NCBI GenBank assembly: GCA_030435675.1 | Contig: CM059625.1 | Coordinates: 12,276,001-12,340,000 of the forward strand | Direction: 5' to 3' | DNA: 64,000 nt | DNA from: Steinernema hermaphroditum | Lineage: Eukaryota; Nematoda; Chromadorea; Rhabditida; Steinernematidae | Shown here: positions 48,601 through 61,263 of the stretch, one piece after another | How positions within the stretch are numbered: position 1 is the first letter of the stretch | How the letters are laid out: each line of letters begins with the position of its first letter | Made by a program: the position numbers and the translations under genes | Notes under the pieces: generated by a model | Database searches by the model: none | Seen by the model: the letters and a program-made list of their open reading frames with translations, nothing else | What the model was told of the DNA's origin: nothing

Positions 48601-51600
48601 GTTTTCACTTTTTTTCATCTCGATTTCCGGACTGCTCTCCCGCGTTTTTGCTTGCTTTTCACTGCTTTTCAGTGGCATGCTTTATCTTTTTTTTGTCATG
48701 GGTTTCAGTCCTGGTGAAAAAGCTTGAAGTTGGCCTTGGTAATCTGATTCATTTTAGCTCTCCGGGGGAGGACCGCCAGCAAAAAAGGTAGAATGCAAGA
48801 TGCTGAAGAAGGGAGCCAACCAAAATCATTTCAGAAAACCAAGGTCACACAGCTCGATGCCAAAAGCGAGCTGTTTGTGACTACGGTAAGCTACCCCGTA
48901 GTAGTGGACAACGCCTTCATGGGGGTCTCTGCGGTGAGCATACCGATCCGGGAACTCATTCAGCTCACACAAGTGAGAAACGTAAGTTTGTGTGGACCAA
49001 TGAAACTCACAACAGTGACTACAATAAAGATTTTTACACACGTAATATCATCTAAATGAGAGGAGACACACAATCTTGACGCAAAAAGCTCGTTGCTTTA
49101 GAAACAAGTCAGCAGTATTATGACAGAAAATCGTCAGTATCGACATAGCACTAGTGTGGAGAAGCTCTAAATCGTAACGTTATTATCGGTGATTTCAAAG
49201 ATTTCTTTTGCGCATTCTGTGATTAAGCAAAATACGATCTTGTGATGGGTATACTCAAAACAACGCAACTCCTCAAGCATGTCCCACAAAATCATTCCTT
49301 TTTTACCAGTTTAAAAGGTAACGTTCTACATAGAATATATGGAAACATAGAAAAAGTGTTCTTGAAATAAGCTAAGGGGATTACAAAATATTGGTTCGCA
49401 CAAAGAGCAGAATTGCTATTTTTTGCATTCTCCATCAAACAGGCATCGCCCAGAGCGAACTACTGACTTCGAGTTATAAGACACACACTTACCGCTCCAT
49501 TTCCAGATCGGTAGTCGAAGCTACTTCTTCATGCTCGACAAAAACGGCCATGTGATGTTCCATCCGCAGTTGAAGCCAATAGTAAGAGCCGCACTTTCAA
49601 TCTGAAATCGTCCGTTATTGCAGGACAGGAACACGAAACAAGTCAAACCCAACTATAATAACATGGATTTCCTTGAGCTCGAAGTTCCCCAAAACCAGAA
49701 AGTGGTATGTCTTTTCATAAAAAGTAGGCAAGTCGAAAAGCACTCACTCTTTTCCTCACTATCACGCTCATTGCTACTTCTCTATCTATCGCTACTTCCT
49801 CTCTTTTCACAGATCTGGGTAAAGGTGAGCGAGCAAGGCAAATCGCTCGCCCAATGTAAATCGTCGGTGTTTGACGCCGACTGTATCCGACTGTTACGGT
49901 GGCAAGTAGGTGTTGGGTGTGCGCTTCGAGTACTACTGTCGTTCACATAACTTTATCGTCTTCACGCTAGCAATTCGTTTCAACGCTAATCGCGGTTTTT
50001 AGGCCCGCAAGGCAGTCATCAACTGTGACAACACGGAAACATTCAGCATGGACATTCTCTATGCGAATCTGGAGATGGTGAGGATGGGAGGTAGAGAGCT
50101 GAGCACAGAATCCTATTTAGACGCGAGTGTATCCACAAACGAACGACTATTACTCCGAATGCATTCAAAGGGCGCATTTCTCGTAAGTCATTTGCAATTC
50201 GTACTTACACGTAATAAACCTCAATCGTCTTAATAGTGCCCATAAGAAAAGATAGATACTTGTGCAATGGCCAAGATAAGAGGATGATTCAAAGGGCACC
50301 AGATTGAGAACGTGCTATTAGGGCTGACGTCAAGTAACGACTCCATTCGGACTACGGTATGCGGAGAAGAGTCTGAGAAGGGTTATGATCAGCGTACTTA
50401 AAAAGCAAAAGAGTCACCTGAACGCAGAGAGAATTCTATGCTGCCTGGATCGTCTTAATAGTACAACAGACGTTCAAGTTGAGGCCCATGGATGCCGAAA
50501 GTCGTAGATTGGCAATGATATGGCCAAGGCTGGACGCCAAAGCCTTCTGCTCCATTTATGCTCATAATGAGTTAAATCAGTTTATCGATATGTTGCGCAA
50601 ACCAAAAAAGAATATGTAGATGAACCTCTAGCCTTTCTAGTCTTCACTTAACCCAAAAGATATCCTCTGCGCATTTCGTATCGTAACAATTAGCGTAGAA
50701 AGTAACCAAATATCGTACTTCGATAGCAAAGCACCTCCACTGTCCAGTGAAGGCAAGCAAAGATAAAATCCGAAATTGTTCTACACTCTATACGCCCGTG
50801 GTCATAATTTGTACGTTTCCCGTACGTATGAAATTCTAACAACCGGTCTTTTAATAACAGGGTACCGAGATTTAATCTCCAAAATTCATATGGATACATC
50901 GATTTTCGCCTCGAAGTGTTTGGCAGACAGCGATTTATCTTCCGCTATATTTGCGATCCTAAACGTGTGGAATAGCTCAAAAATGACAATATGTTTGACC
51001 CCTATGGAAGTATTGCGGTCCATATTTCTATGGAAATGGAAGAAATTAGAATCTTTTCAAAGAGATACTACAGAGTCCAACGAAGGGAAAACATGGGGAA
51101 CTGTCAAGAACTTGAAGAAATAAATCTTCGCGTTTTGCTTTTAAATATACATGGGAACTGTTTAGTCACCTATAAATTCTAAGCTCTGCCAACTACGTTG
51201 GCGCAGTGATCGTTCCGGCTCCGAGAAGGCCTGGAACACCAGGGATCCCCAATTTAAACTACTCTTGCTACCGTAATCGGGTGCTCTAATTTTTTTAATT
51301 GGTTATTCTCAAACGAAATTTATATTCGTCAAAGATCAACGTCTACCCCGTTTGACAAAAAAAAAGCGCAGGTCTCAAGTAGCAAAAAGATTCAGAGCTA
51401 AAGCACTCTCAACCGCTCACACCTTCATGCACTAACGTATCAGAAAGCAAATCGCACGGAGTTGCCATTCACTTCCGCGAATTAAATCGCCATTTGTCAC
51501 ACTCAGATAACTCTCAACGTTGCAAAATAATTCAATGCGCATATTGGATTAGTAAGCGGATATTACTTTGCATTTGCACGCACCGCTGTCGACCAATTGC

Positions 51601-54214
51601 ACTGCGTTTCTCTGTTTGCGACGCGCATCGCCTCGAGACAACTTGATGTTTGCATTCAACAGGCGGCCGCCCAAATCGAATTTGCCAAACAAAATTAATT
51701 AGCAACTTCCTTGCAACTGTTTACGACATTTGATTTGTCGAATTTGTGCTCTCAACAAAAAACAGCACGCGCGAAGAGGAGAAATAGTAGAGAGTCGAGA
51801 GAAGAAGCTAAGATGACAACAAAGCAAACCAAAAGTCATTATTGGTATCACATTATTGCGGTTACTGTACATGTGAGAGGTACGCACTGAGATCAATCTT
51901 GACAATCTATATAAAGAACAAAAATCTAATTCGTTCACTGGAGCATTATTGATGACGGAGATGGCCGCTCTATCCTAAGTACACTGATACAAGCTTGGAC
52001 TTTACACTAATCCCGTTTTAAGGATCGGGATGGCTGTCGCAAAGGATGACGAGGTCAGAATCCGTCGCAAAGCGTCTTTGGACTACGGAAAGGTGGATCG
52101 CGACTGGTTCTCCGGAAAACGCTGGAGAATACACCCCAAATGGTTTACACAATTCCATAGATCGGATCTCACAAACACATTACAGGAGATACTGCCTTTT
52201 AAACGATACAGATACGGGTCTGTCGGCAGAAGAAGCTTTTCAAGTCTACACGAAACAGATGCGCGATGCGGGGAAACTGCCGGAGCTCTGCCGATCACGC
52301 AAACCGCTTGTGGACCGAGTGCTTCTGGACGCTGAAGCGACCAACGACCTGGAGAACTTCTGGGACCTGAACTGGGAGCAGCACAAAACGTAACAGTCGC
52401 GGAACAGCTACAACTTTTGAGGGCGTTTAGCAAGGGCATCCACCTCGTCTTCTTCGCCACCACATCTGGATTCATAAAGTTCCACAATCAAACTCTTGAC
52501 GACTACCTCTATGAAGACCCTAATTACGTGGAACCACAACCGACGGAAGAAACTGTGGACCCTCGGCAGAAACAGAAGAGACCTCATGCAGCACCTGAAA
52601 TAAAGTGAGCGTGTGGAAAGGCAAATCCGAATGCGAATGATTTAATTATCTACAGCAAATATGAGCATTTTGTTCTCGAGCTGAACCGCAAATCGATGGC
52701 CGATCCATACTTCAAAAGGACCGTCCGGATGCCGAATAAAATCGTCTTCGACGTCAATTCAAGAAGTAGCCTTAAATTCTACTGCACTCCTTTCTTCATT
52801 TCAAATTTCAGCTAAATTATGGTATAACAGGCCGATGGCCAATGCCTACGGAAACGAGGAAAACGAGACGTTATTGGTAACTGCGACGAAGGCGCTATAC
52901 CTAGACCAGGCCCTGCTCGGAGTGGTCGGCATCGAGTTTGTCTACGACCACCTCGTCAACATGATGTCCAAAATCGGATGTGGCCCTTCGGTGAGGGACG
53001 ATTCAGCTGCCCACTAGAACGCCTGTTGCAGAGTGATCGGATGTGGTGCTTCCTCATCGACGAGCATGCCTACGTTGTTTACAGCAGTCTGAACTCCACC
53101 ACCTACTCGGCCTTTTTTTCTCAAAACGAAAAAGCCAAGCACGATAATGTCGTCGGCAAGTGGTTCGGGCACATCAATCGAATTACGGAGCACACGATGG
53201 AAAAGCTTCTGAATAAGAACTTCTATACTGTAACCACGTATGTGGACTACCAAGCCATGTGCAAAGACGAAGTGCTGGTTCCGACAACTGCATCTGCTAG
53301 CAGAGTAGAGCCCCCCTGTGCTCTCCTTGCCTGATAACCTCAAAACTCTTTAGATGGCTTCGTCGCTGTTCCGTGCCGTCGGATGGGTACTTCAGGGCCT
53401 CCTGAAGCTTCTAACACAAACGCTGCCGTCGCTAATTTGGCTCGAGCAACTTGCGATGCCCGGAAAAGGTTTCCACACCGCCCACTGAGGTGTTCTTGTA
53501 TTCCGTTATAGCGTACACTGTATCCTTCCAAACCAACACCGATGAATATCCATGTGATAAGATATCCAAATTCTACATCGCCAATCCAACGATCCGCGTT
53601 AACTCGCCGTTAATCGACGAAAACTACGCCGAGCGACCGTGCAATGCAAAGTGTTCCGTGTATGTTTCTTTCACATCTTTCTCCCAAATATTGTCCTCTT
53701 TTTAATGATTGAGTGATCTGAACCGCGTTCTTTTAGAAAATTGTATGCCTCCTGGGTACCTCATACGAATCTCTTGCTTGTTGGTATTGTTCAAAGTAGC
53801 TCCAGTTGGTGCTACGACGAAACACAGTGTCCTATGAGCGCTAAGCCGGTGGTGGACTTTGGCTTCACCAAAGTGGAAGCCGACGGAAAGCGCAGTGTCA
53901 GCATGGAACCGACAGACCCCAGTGACGACTCGGGCCCTGACGCTGTTCCCGCGCATTGTCGTCATCTGATTCCTCCGAAAGTCAGCTCCACTGCCAATCA
54001 CTGCTTCGACGACGAACCCATTATGGTGAGTCTCTTCAGCAGCATCCCGTTCCCCCCAAGGAATGCCCTTTCCGTCCCACCTTAGTGCCGTCAAAACATA
54101 CTTATCCGATTTCAGGATGAATCAGATTTGCCATGCTCCTCAACTGATACGGTATCGCCTTTCACGTTTCTCCTTCTTCTTTGCGTTGTTGCTGGTCAAA
54201 TGCTGCACCTTTAA
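45664..54214 (+). CDS. Voltage-gated calcium channel alpha-2/delta subunit (UNC-36/CACNA2D family)
   Basis: Extracellular auxiliary subunit that promotes channel trafficking at synapses and muscle. Thirty exons sum to 3888 nt, 1295 aa. Exon starts: 45664, 45802, 45930, 46081, 46508, 46691, 46960, 47080, 47335, 47579, 47741, 48279, 48496, 48758, 48835, 49507, 49624, 49813, 50003, 50121, 52023, 52186, 52431, 52656, 52812, 53032, 53354, 53512, 53737, 54116. A signal peptide ([10 protein letters not shown] onward) is followed by the VWA_N region and a VWA domain with a complete MIDAS, DLSGS at about 263-267, and VIMLITDG. Cache-like domains follow ([56 protein letters not shown]). The Cys-rich delta part comes next, and a hydrophobic C-terminus ([17 protein letters not shown]) suits a GPI anchor or membrane segment. 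Exon 9 (48 codons) and exon 14 (10 codons) lack vertebrate counterparts. The paralogue (UNC-36 or its sister) was not decided. Confidence 0.95.
50183..52022 (+). other. Largest intron of the alpha-2/delta gene
   Basis: 1840 nt between two phase-2 exon ends (HFS|IGMAV), against 40-100 nt for most introns of this gene. No nested gene could be supported on either strand. It is a natural place for intronic enhancers. Confidence 0.6.
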
Positions 54215-54357
54215 AACGGGATTACTTTTCCTCATCTTCCCATCTTTCAATCTTTCCAGTTTGTTTCCGTTACATAGAAGAATGTTAGAGTTCAAAACCA
54301 ATGACGAATTGACTCAGATTTCTGTGATATGTACATACGAAAAATGGTTAAATTTAA

Positions 54358-54363
54358 AATAAA
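54358..54363 (+). terminator. Polyadenylation signal AATAAA of the alpha-2/delta gene
   Basis: 144 bases beyond the stop codon, followed by a T-rich stretch. Confidence 0.6.
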
Positions 54364-56437
54364 GTTTTATTATTGCAGACAACTCGCTATGCGCTCTGGG
54401 CGCATTAGGACCAAATCTCATTAAAGCTACGAGCGGGCAATGAGGCAATTCCTCGCGCATTGCCGATAGGATTCGATACATTACATTATTCGAGATATCC
54501 AGCGTCGATGGAAGCGGGAAGCGAGACTTTCCACCTGATTTCACTCACCGGTAGGGACCGCCGTGCTCGACGTTGACGGCAGAGGGGCTGAGGACCGAAC
54601 GAGCTGGCTCCTAGGCGCCGCCGTATCGCGCATTTCGTTTTGATCGCTTTCGCCGAAGGCGTTCTGCGCTGCCGTTCTCTTTACGAGAACTTTTCCCCAT
54701 TCAAATGCGATTATTCCTATTGTCAAGGCGGCGGGCGCGGGCGATTGACGGTGACGCCTTCTGACGACGCTTTCGGCTGACCACTCGGGGCACAACTCCT
54801 TTTAGATCGGCGATGTTCGCCCAAGCTGTCCGGACGAAATGAGTGGAGCTGCACTAGTGGCATGTGTCAGTTGGCGAGCTGTAGAACAAGGGCGGAAGGA
54901 TTTGCGGTCGGGTAGTACTTTGTGAGTTGCCTCCAGCGAGATCAGATGTGTGTAGTGTGTATATTGGATATGTTCTCCGCGACGTGCCCCGAGTGTGGGA
55001 AAATCGCGATTAGTTCGGCGCGATATCAACGAGGAAGCTGGAGTGGAGGGGCCGTAGCCGAACAGTCGGTCACTTAGGCATATCCCACTCCTCTGTTCCT
55101 ACACTTATCCTGCATTGAATCATCTCGGGAAAACGAGGCCCAGTGCCTGGAGGTCCCCGCGCGCAGCGATGCATCATAGCTTTATCGGATAAGCAGAGTC
55201 TGCACCAACTCGCGCTTCTTCGTCGCCCTTTCCAACTGATTGTTATCTCTTTGGAGTTCCGAGGGCAATATGTGTATGCAACGTGCCCTTTGCCCCCTAC
55301 TTCCGCCGGTAAAGGCCCGTCAAGCCGTTAGCCACATGGCCGAGCACCTCTACCAGGACTCCGAGCGTCGCGCTAATTTTATATGCATGTCTAGAAGCGC
55401 AGAGTGTCCGTAATTGAATTGTTAGGTATTCAACGTCTTCGTGAATGCGTGCCGACGGATGTGCGAATGGGCGTGCCCTAATTTGATTATACATACCATT
55501 TCTCGCAAGCATGTAATTATCGAAGGCGGCTCGGCATAGGATAGTTGTCAATACACCTTGGTGTGTTTGCGATGTAAATGTCATGTCCGGCCGAAAGGCG
55601 AGGGTAAGCGACGGAGATGCGGACGGGTGGCGGTCGGGATGCCCGGCAGGCTGTCTTATTGGCCCTTGTCTCGTGTCTAGGGGCAGATGGAAGAGGAAAA
55701 AGCGGCTGGCTTTGTCTGTGTATGTGCGCGCGTGGCATCATCACTCAACGTGCCAAGGCTAAACAAACCACAAACGAACAAAATATGCGCTGCATATTGT
55801 CCTTTTTGCATAGTTGCGCCCTTCCGGCAGAGGACGACACGCAGTACATCTGGCCCGGACATCCCCTTCCGTCGTTTGCCCCTAGCCCATCGTCCTCCTC
55901 CCCACCCCCCTTATCCCCTGACGTTTGGAACCCTTTAAGTACCAACGAAATTAATGTTCCAAACACAGCACTTTGATGGGGGCAAGGCCGACAACTCCAT
56001 TGACAACCGCCCGTTGTTATGTTCAGCTTAGGATTCAGCGTTCTCATACCTTTGACTCTAGGATTACATGTATAATCTTCACATTTCGGATTGCGCTTGC
56101 GCGAGATTCACTTGCCAGTGAGTACTGTCGGTATGGCGTTCAGAATGCAATATTTGCATTTCTAATTACGGTCTTCCATTGCTCTCATTTGCTGATAAAG
56201 TGTCTCAAATTGCCCTAGGCGGATACGCCTCTAATTGGTCTCCAAGAGCTTCCTCAGCACTCATCATCTCCTCGCGCCCATAGGTTCACTCGTCAGTAAT
56301 TCGCTCGAACACACAAATATGTTGGAAAAGACGTCCTTTAAGTGCACCGGAAACGATTTCAGACCCTTGAAGACAATACAAATCAATCTGAGTGCCAGGA
56401 TGTCATGCTAGCCGCATTATAAATGGGCTGAACAGCT
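54364..56437. other. Intergenic, GC-rich, no supportable gene
   Basis: Open frames on both strands (for example minus 54314-54795, plus 55617-55976) overlap and carry no family signature or consistent splice phases. The right part is the upstream region of the three-finger gene. Confidence 0.45.
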
Positions 56438-57607
56438 ATGAATTTATTGTTCGTCGCACTTCAAATCGCCTTCATCGCAGCGGCAGGTAGGTAGGCTGCG
56501 AAGTGATTAAGTACTGGCCTGCGTATTGAAAACGATGATTGGTAGATCAGCTTCCTTTGACAGTGGAGGTTTCAGATTGTGCGAGATGTTTCTGTGGGAA
56601 GGAAAGCTGCGAAGATGCAATGATTTGCACGGGAAAACGCTGTAAGGTCGGATTCAGGCTCGTCGGTGAGTGATTTCCTTTTCTCGCAATTGAAAGCACA
56701 CAACGAAAGGCAAAAGCACGACGACCCGTAGCGCCGACTTGTCTGCGCTATTAGGAGAGTTCCGAAAACACGAATGTGTTGTTTTCGCGCAAGAATTGTG
56801 AATGTGCGGCTCGCGCACGCTTCAGTGACCGATATTTGCACGGCATAGTCGAAACTCTCATTCGATAGTTTGGGCATATACAGACTAATTTAAGCTGCTG
56901 TAAAAATGTTCGTTACTTGAAAAATGCGGACGTCTCTGTTTACACCTGAAGGCCTGGATCAGTCTTTCAGATAAAAGTGATTTTTGGACTCACACTTATT
57001 AATCAAACATTTTGTTTGTCTTGAGTACAGCTTGAAATCGCTGTTCTCCCTTCTCTTTGTACATGGCAACAACAAATGGGGATAAAACAACATAGCTATA
57101 GGAAACTTGTGGTATTTAAATAGTGAGTTTGGAAAAGCGTTGGTCTGAAATGAAACATCGGAGTTAACTTGCGAGAGTTCAAGTGCTCTATCATTCAGGC
57201 GAAAAAGTGCGGCTAGAACAACTCTGCAGCGATGAAATTAACGACGAACCAAACCAGTGCTATCAGGATCACGACTCTTGGCAAGAGGTGTGCACCTGCA
57301 GTGAGGATTTCTGCAACACTTTCGTCTTTTTACGCAGTTCACTCGATCACATGAAGAACGAAGAATCCAAACAGGAATTGGAGGATGCCTACCTTCCAAC
57401 TAGCAGGCCGGTACGTGTTCGCTAAATCGTTTCAGAAAAGATCTCTCGTCTTTCTCGTCCTCTGCATTTCACTGATTTTTTCAGCACCGCGAAGACATTT
57501 CACCCAACCACAGTCGCAATCTCAGCGTCCTCTTTGTCATCGTCCCGGTTACTGTAGGCGGTTTAGCGACGTGCCTTATTGTAATCAACTACCATTGCAA
57601 AATGTGA
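56438..57607 (+). CDS. Small type I membrane protein with Cys-rich three-finger-like ectodomain
   Basis: Four exons, 56438-56486, 56576-56665, 57184-57410, 57485-57607; 489 nt, 162 aa, all in frame. Residues 1-16 (MNLLFVALQIAFIAAA) are a signal peptide. The ectodomain has 12 Cys: seven in DCARCFCGKESCEDAMIC with RC just after, and five in the second part ending VCTCSEDFCN. The C.C..DFCN ending is typical of Ly-6/activin-receptor-type three-finger domains. A hydrophilic linker follows, then one membrane span (LFVIVPVTVGGLATCLIVI) and a five-residue tail. There is no kinase domain, so it is not a TGF-beta receptor. A decoy or co-receptor role is possible but unproven. Confidence 0.8.
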
Positions 57608-58473
57608 TTGATCTTCAATGTTGCTCTCCTTTATAGATAAATATATATGTATACCAACCAACCACACAAACAAAATTTCGTCACATAAAATGGAGCAAGC
57701 TCTAGTGGACCAACTGTAGAAGAAATTTCAAAAAAGAAGAAAAAGAAATCACCTACGTGATATTTTCGAATATTCGAAATTTCTTCAACAGCTACTCTAC
57801 TAGAACCTGCACGATTTCATAGTGAAGCAATTTTTGCTCGCACCCCGCTTGCACTCCGCTTTGACGACGGTTCGGTTTGTTTCGACTGTGTTGGTCCCTC
57901 TGCAGCGTCCAGACTGACTAGACGCCCTTTTGTGTCTACGATTGTACATATAAGGCTCGTTGCACACACCGAATTACAGACAAAATAGAGGATGTCTCTG
58001 TCTGCCGGTATTATCCGTGCGGCGTTTGAAGTCGGGCCGGTCGGTGGCGGCGGCGCGCTTCACGGCACATGTGGGAAACGGCGAAACTCCAAACAAGGCA
58101 AACAGAAAAGAGCAAATGATACCCTAAGCTATATATTGATAAACAGTCCTTTACACAGATATTTGGTGTACGAGGGATAACCGTCTTCTTGAAAAGTACT
58201 GAACTGATAGATTTTAAAGTGGTTCACGCTAAAATGATTATGCCTTGCCAGAAAGCGTCGAGAAGCTCCAATAGCTTAAATATTCAAGTCATCTTAAGAG
58301 ATGTAGAAAATGACCGCGCAAAATGATCTCACAGACAATACATAACACTCAACAACAACGACAAGCTATCGGCTCTAGATTCCCCTCCGATCCCTACATT
58401 AGCTCGTATACAAGAACAGCTTCTGGAAACATCAGAACAATGCACAAGACATTTGACCATGTTTTCTCACAAT
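57608..58473. other. Intergenic; weak small-gene candidate at 57992-58180
   Basis: A TATAAGG motif at about 57949 and an ATG at 57992 open a 62-codon frame (MSLSAGIIRAAFEVG...). It is Gly-rich then Lys-rich, without domain or intron support. The stretch otherwise holds the convergent 3' ends of the three-finger and atlastin genes. Confidence 0.3.
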
Positions 58474-58479
58474 TTTATT
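58474..58479 (-). terminator. atln-1: Polyadenylation signal AATAAA of the atlastin gene
   Basis: Minus-strand AATAAA (TTTATT on plus), about 128 bases beyond the atlastin stop. Confidence 0.6.
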
Positions 58480-58606
58480 ACATCTCATAGAAGGAAAATA
58501 AGCGCGAGATTATTAACAAGTACTTTCCAAGCACTACACTCAGACAAAGATCCATTATAATACAAAACCAGTAACAAGTTCTGCTCGCAGATAAGCTATG
58601 ATCTAA

Positions 58607-60590
58607 TCATCCTTCTTCGCCTGTCCGTGCGTTGAATGGGATGGGATACCGATTCCCGACGTAGTCTAAATCATACATTCCATGCACACTGATACCAACA
58701 ATAAATCTCACCGCCACGTTAACGACCTTTCGCATTCCTTCCTGTGAAAGGCTTGATAGGAAGTTGTCCCAAAGGAACGACACAACGCTGTCGATTCCAG
58801 CACCGGCCTCGCGTAGCTGGCCAGAGTAACGAGAGTAGACCCAGGTACACAATCCACCAACAAGGATCAGGAAGACAAGTGTAAAAACACTAGCAATTCC
58901 GTCAAGACCGATGAGCTGGAACACTTCCTGGAAAAAGTAATCGACGAACATAATCGTCACAAGAACGGCTGGAGTCCGCATCGATTTGAAAAGATTTTTG
59001 CTGTTGTTTGTGCGCAAGAACTTGTCGTATTGTTCCTGAAGGAAAACAATCATAACTGAAGTTGTAAGAAAGCAGCTTACCATAATATCTCCATCCAATT
59101 TCTCCAAGAACTGCAAAGAAAACTCAACTCCTCCCATTTTTCGGGCACTTTTAAACACTGCGATAGCGCTATTCCGGCAACGAAGGTGGTGCTCCTCCAA
59201 ATCAGCAGTAGCCATGTAAGCGGCATCAGCACCACACACTTCCTCCATCTGTCGGCAATAATGAGCCTTAGCGTTTGATACAGCAGCAAGATTATTTGCT
59301 TCAGCCGTTGCCTGTGCATTCAACTATGAGAAAACACACCAGGTTGAATATTACCATCAACATTGACTTCGGCTCGGGTAGATCCTCCCCTTGGAAAATA
59401 TTAATATAAGCTTTGAAGTATTCCAACAATTCACGGCACGAAACTGCATGACCGTTGATCTTCTTTGTTACAATTCCATTTGGATCCAGTAAACGGGGAA
59501 TAAGTACACGCAACTGTTGAACAAATTCCGCTTCGATGGCTGAAACACAACTACGTAACGAATCCAATTCAAATAACACAACGTACAATCAACTTCACCG
59601 CGGAAACTAGGGTTCGTTGCAACAGAGAGACCAGGATGAGGTAAAAGAAAGCAGGAGATGTTTTCGAAGCACGATTTAATGTGCAGCCGAAGCTGTTGTA
59701 GTTCCGCGTGCTGTTTCTCCGAAATCTAGAAACGTCGAGTCCTTCGGTCATAAATGTTAACGTGCACACGTACTTTCAACCTATTCTCAAGGATTCGTTG
59801 TCCTCCTTGGAATCCAAACTCCGCTTCGTACGGGTAACTCCAATCTCGAACAAGGAAAAGAAGAGATTGGAATGGTTTGCTGGGACTGTCTTCCATGGCA
59901 AGCCTACCATATTCAGTAAAAAGTTGCAAATGCTGAAGGTCATCTTCTTGAATGTTCTGAGTTAGGTTGAAAATCTGAAAATAAAAAAGGGTATTGAATA
60001 TAATACTAACAACTGGCAAACCTGCACTGACGAAACCATTGTTGAAAGAGCAAAAATAGTTGCACAATCCTTCACAGTACTCTGTGTGTCAAAGGCTCCT
60101 TGCGTATCCATCAGAAAAACAACGACATCTTCATTGTCTCTGTTTTTGAGCACAAATGGCTCACTCCAAATGAGAATCCCAGTTGTTTCGCGTTCGCTCC
60201 CGCCGCGCCAACTGAATCCATCAAGAGAACCAGTGACCTTCAGCCAGTCCCCTTCGACGACGCTATCAACATGTTTGCTATGCAAATAGCGCAGGAAGAA
60301 GTTCAGGAGGAAGCTTTTACCTTTGCGGTAAGCGCCGGCAACACTGATGATACAAACCTGAAATGAAGGGAATGAACCAAATGCAATTTATTATATGCAA
60401 CCTTCTTATCGGCATATTTTGGATCGAGTAACAACTCCTCAAGAACGTCCTCGTTTAAAGCAAAAGAATGATCGTCATCTTTCGCTTCAATAACACGAAC
60501 TGCTTTGTCGCCGGATGCGGAATTGTTCACAATTTCCTCTTCGCTGGGAATTTCGTATCCCTCATCATCAGACCGCTGCTGAGGATCCAT
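58607..60590 (-). CDS. atln-1: Atlastin, ER membrane-fusion GTPase
   Basis: Dynamin-superfamily GTPase that tethers and fuses endoplasmic reticulum tubules. Seven exons: 60590-60402, 60357-60022, 59974-59774, 59725-59587, 59539-59355, 59323-59081, 59035-58607; 1722 nt, 573 aa, the usual atlastin length. An acidic N-terminus precedes the P-loop GAYRKGKS at about 71-78. Then come the switch [11 protein letters not shown], the guanine-specifying RD of FLVRDWSYP, and a three-helix middle domain. Two closely spaced membrane segments form the hairpin ([39 protein letters not shown]). The cytosolic amphipathic tail carries [15 protein letters not shown]. All key residues are present. It is divergent from PrimPol across 673 bases. 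Confidence 0.97.
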
Positions 60591-61263
60591 CTTATGTTCT
60601 TGCCTGTCAATGATACATCATTAAGACAACTATTCCTTATGTCAACAACACGAAAATCACACGCAACAATGTAAGTGAGCATTGAACACACAAAAACACG
60701 TAAGCCGCGTAAATTGCCCATACATTGACATGATGTGATGATGTCAACTATGAAAGACTGAATTGTTGCGTGGAAACTGTGTGCAGAATGTTCAGCAACT
60801 ACCGCTGATATTTTGAAAGATAAAATGCGCTCTCGTAGTGAAGCGTAATTTGACACTCACCGACAGCGCGCATCGTTACTGACGACATAACATACCCACG
60901 ACACATACACGAAAATATTAGCTCGTCACTGTTCGCACATAATACACGCGTCGCCTTGCGATGAGCGACGGACATACAAGTAGTCACTAACGCACACGGT
61001 CATTCGGTTGAGAGTGCGACGGGTGATCGGGGAGCGAACGGGCACGGTTACTCAAGAAATCAAGCGAGCGCTCAGCTACTGCGAACAACGAACGCAGACA
61101 AACGCGCTACACTGACAGTCAGGTCCAACGAGCGATTGACGAAAACATCAGCAAACGAAAATTATCCGGACGAGACGAGTCTACATCCTCAACTATAAAA
61201 TTCATACATTCGTGCTTGAAATTTCCGTTTGCGTTTTGTCGTTCGCTTTTGTGCGGTAAAGTA
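60591..61263. promoter_or_regulatory. Bidirectional promoter region between atlastin and PrimPol
   Basis: 673 bases separate the two start codons on opposite strands. The GC-rich centre (about 60960-61130) lacks a TATA box. A 5' UTR intron or trans-splice site for atlastin may lie near 60600. Confidence 0.5.

Noticed and set aside
52390..52430. Frameshift in the alpha-2/delta gene after WEQHK
   Set aside because: A 41-nt intron (52390-52430) restores the frame and gives exactly the spacing between LN and KG seen in vertebrate alpha-2/delta proteins.
54314..54795. Minus-strand frames antisense to the alpha-2/delta 3' flank as a gene
   Set aside because: The two frames can be joined only by an intron of under 30 nt, and neither shows a known domain.
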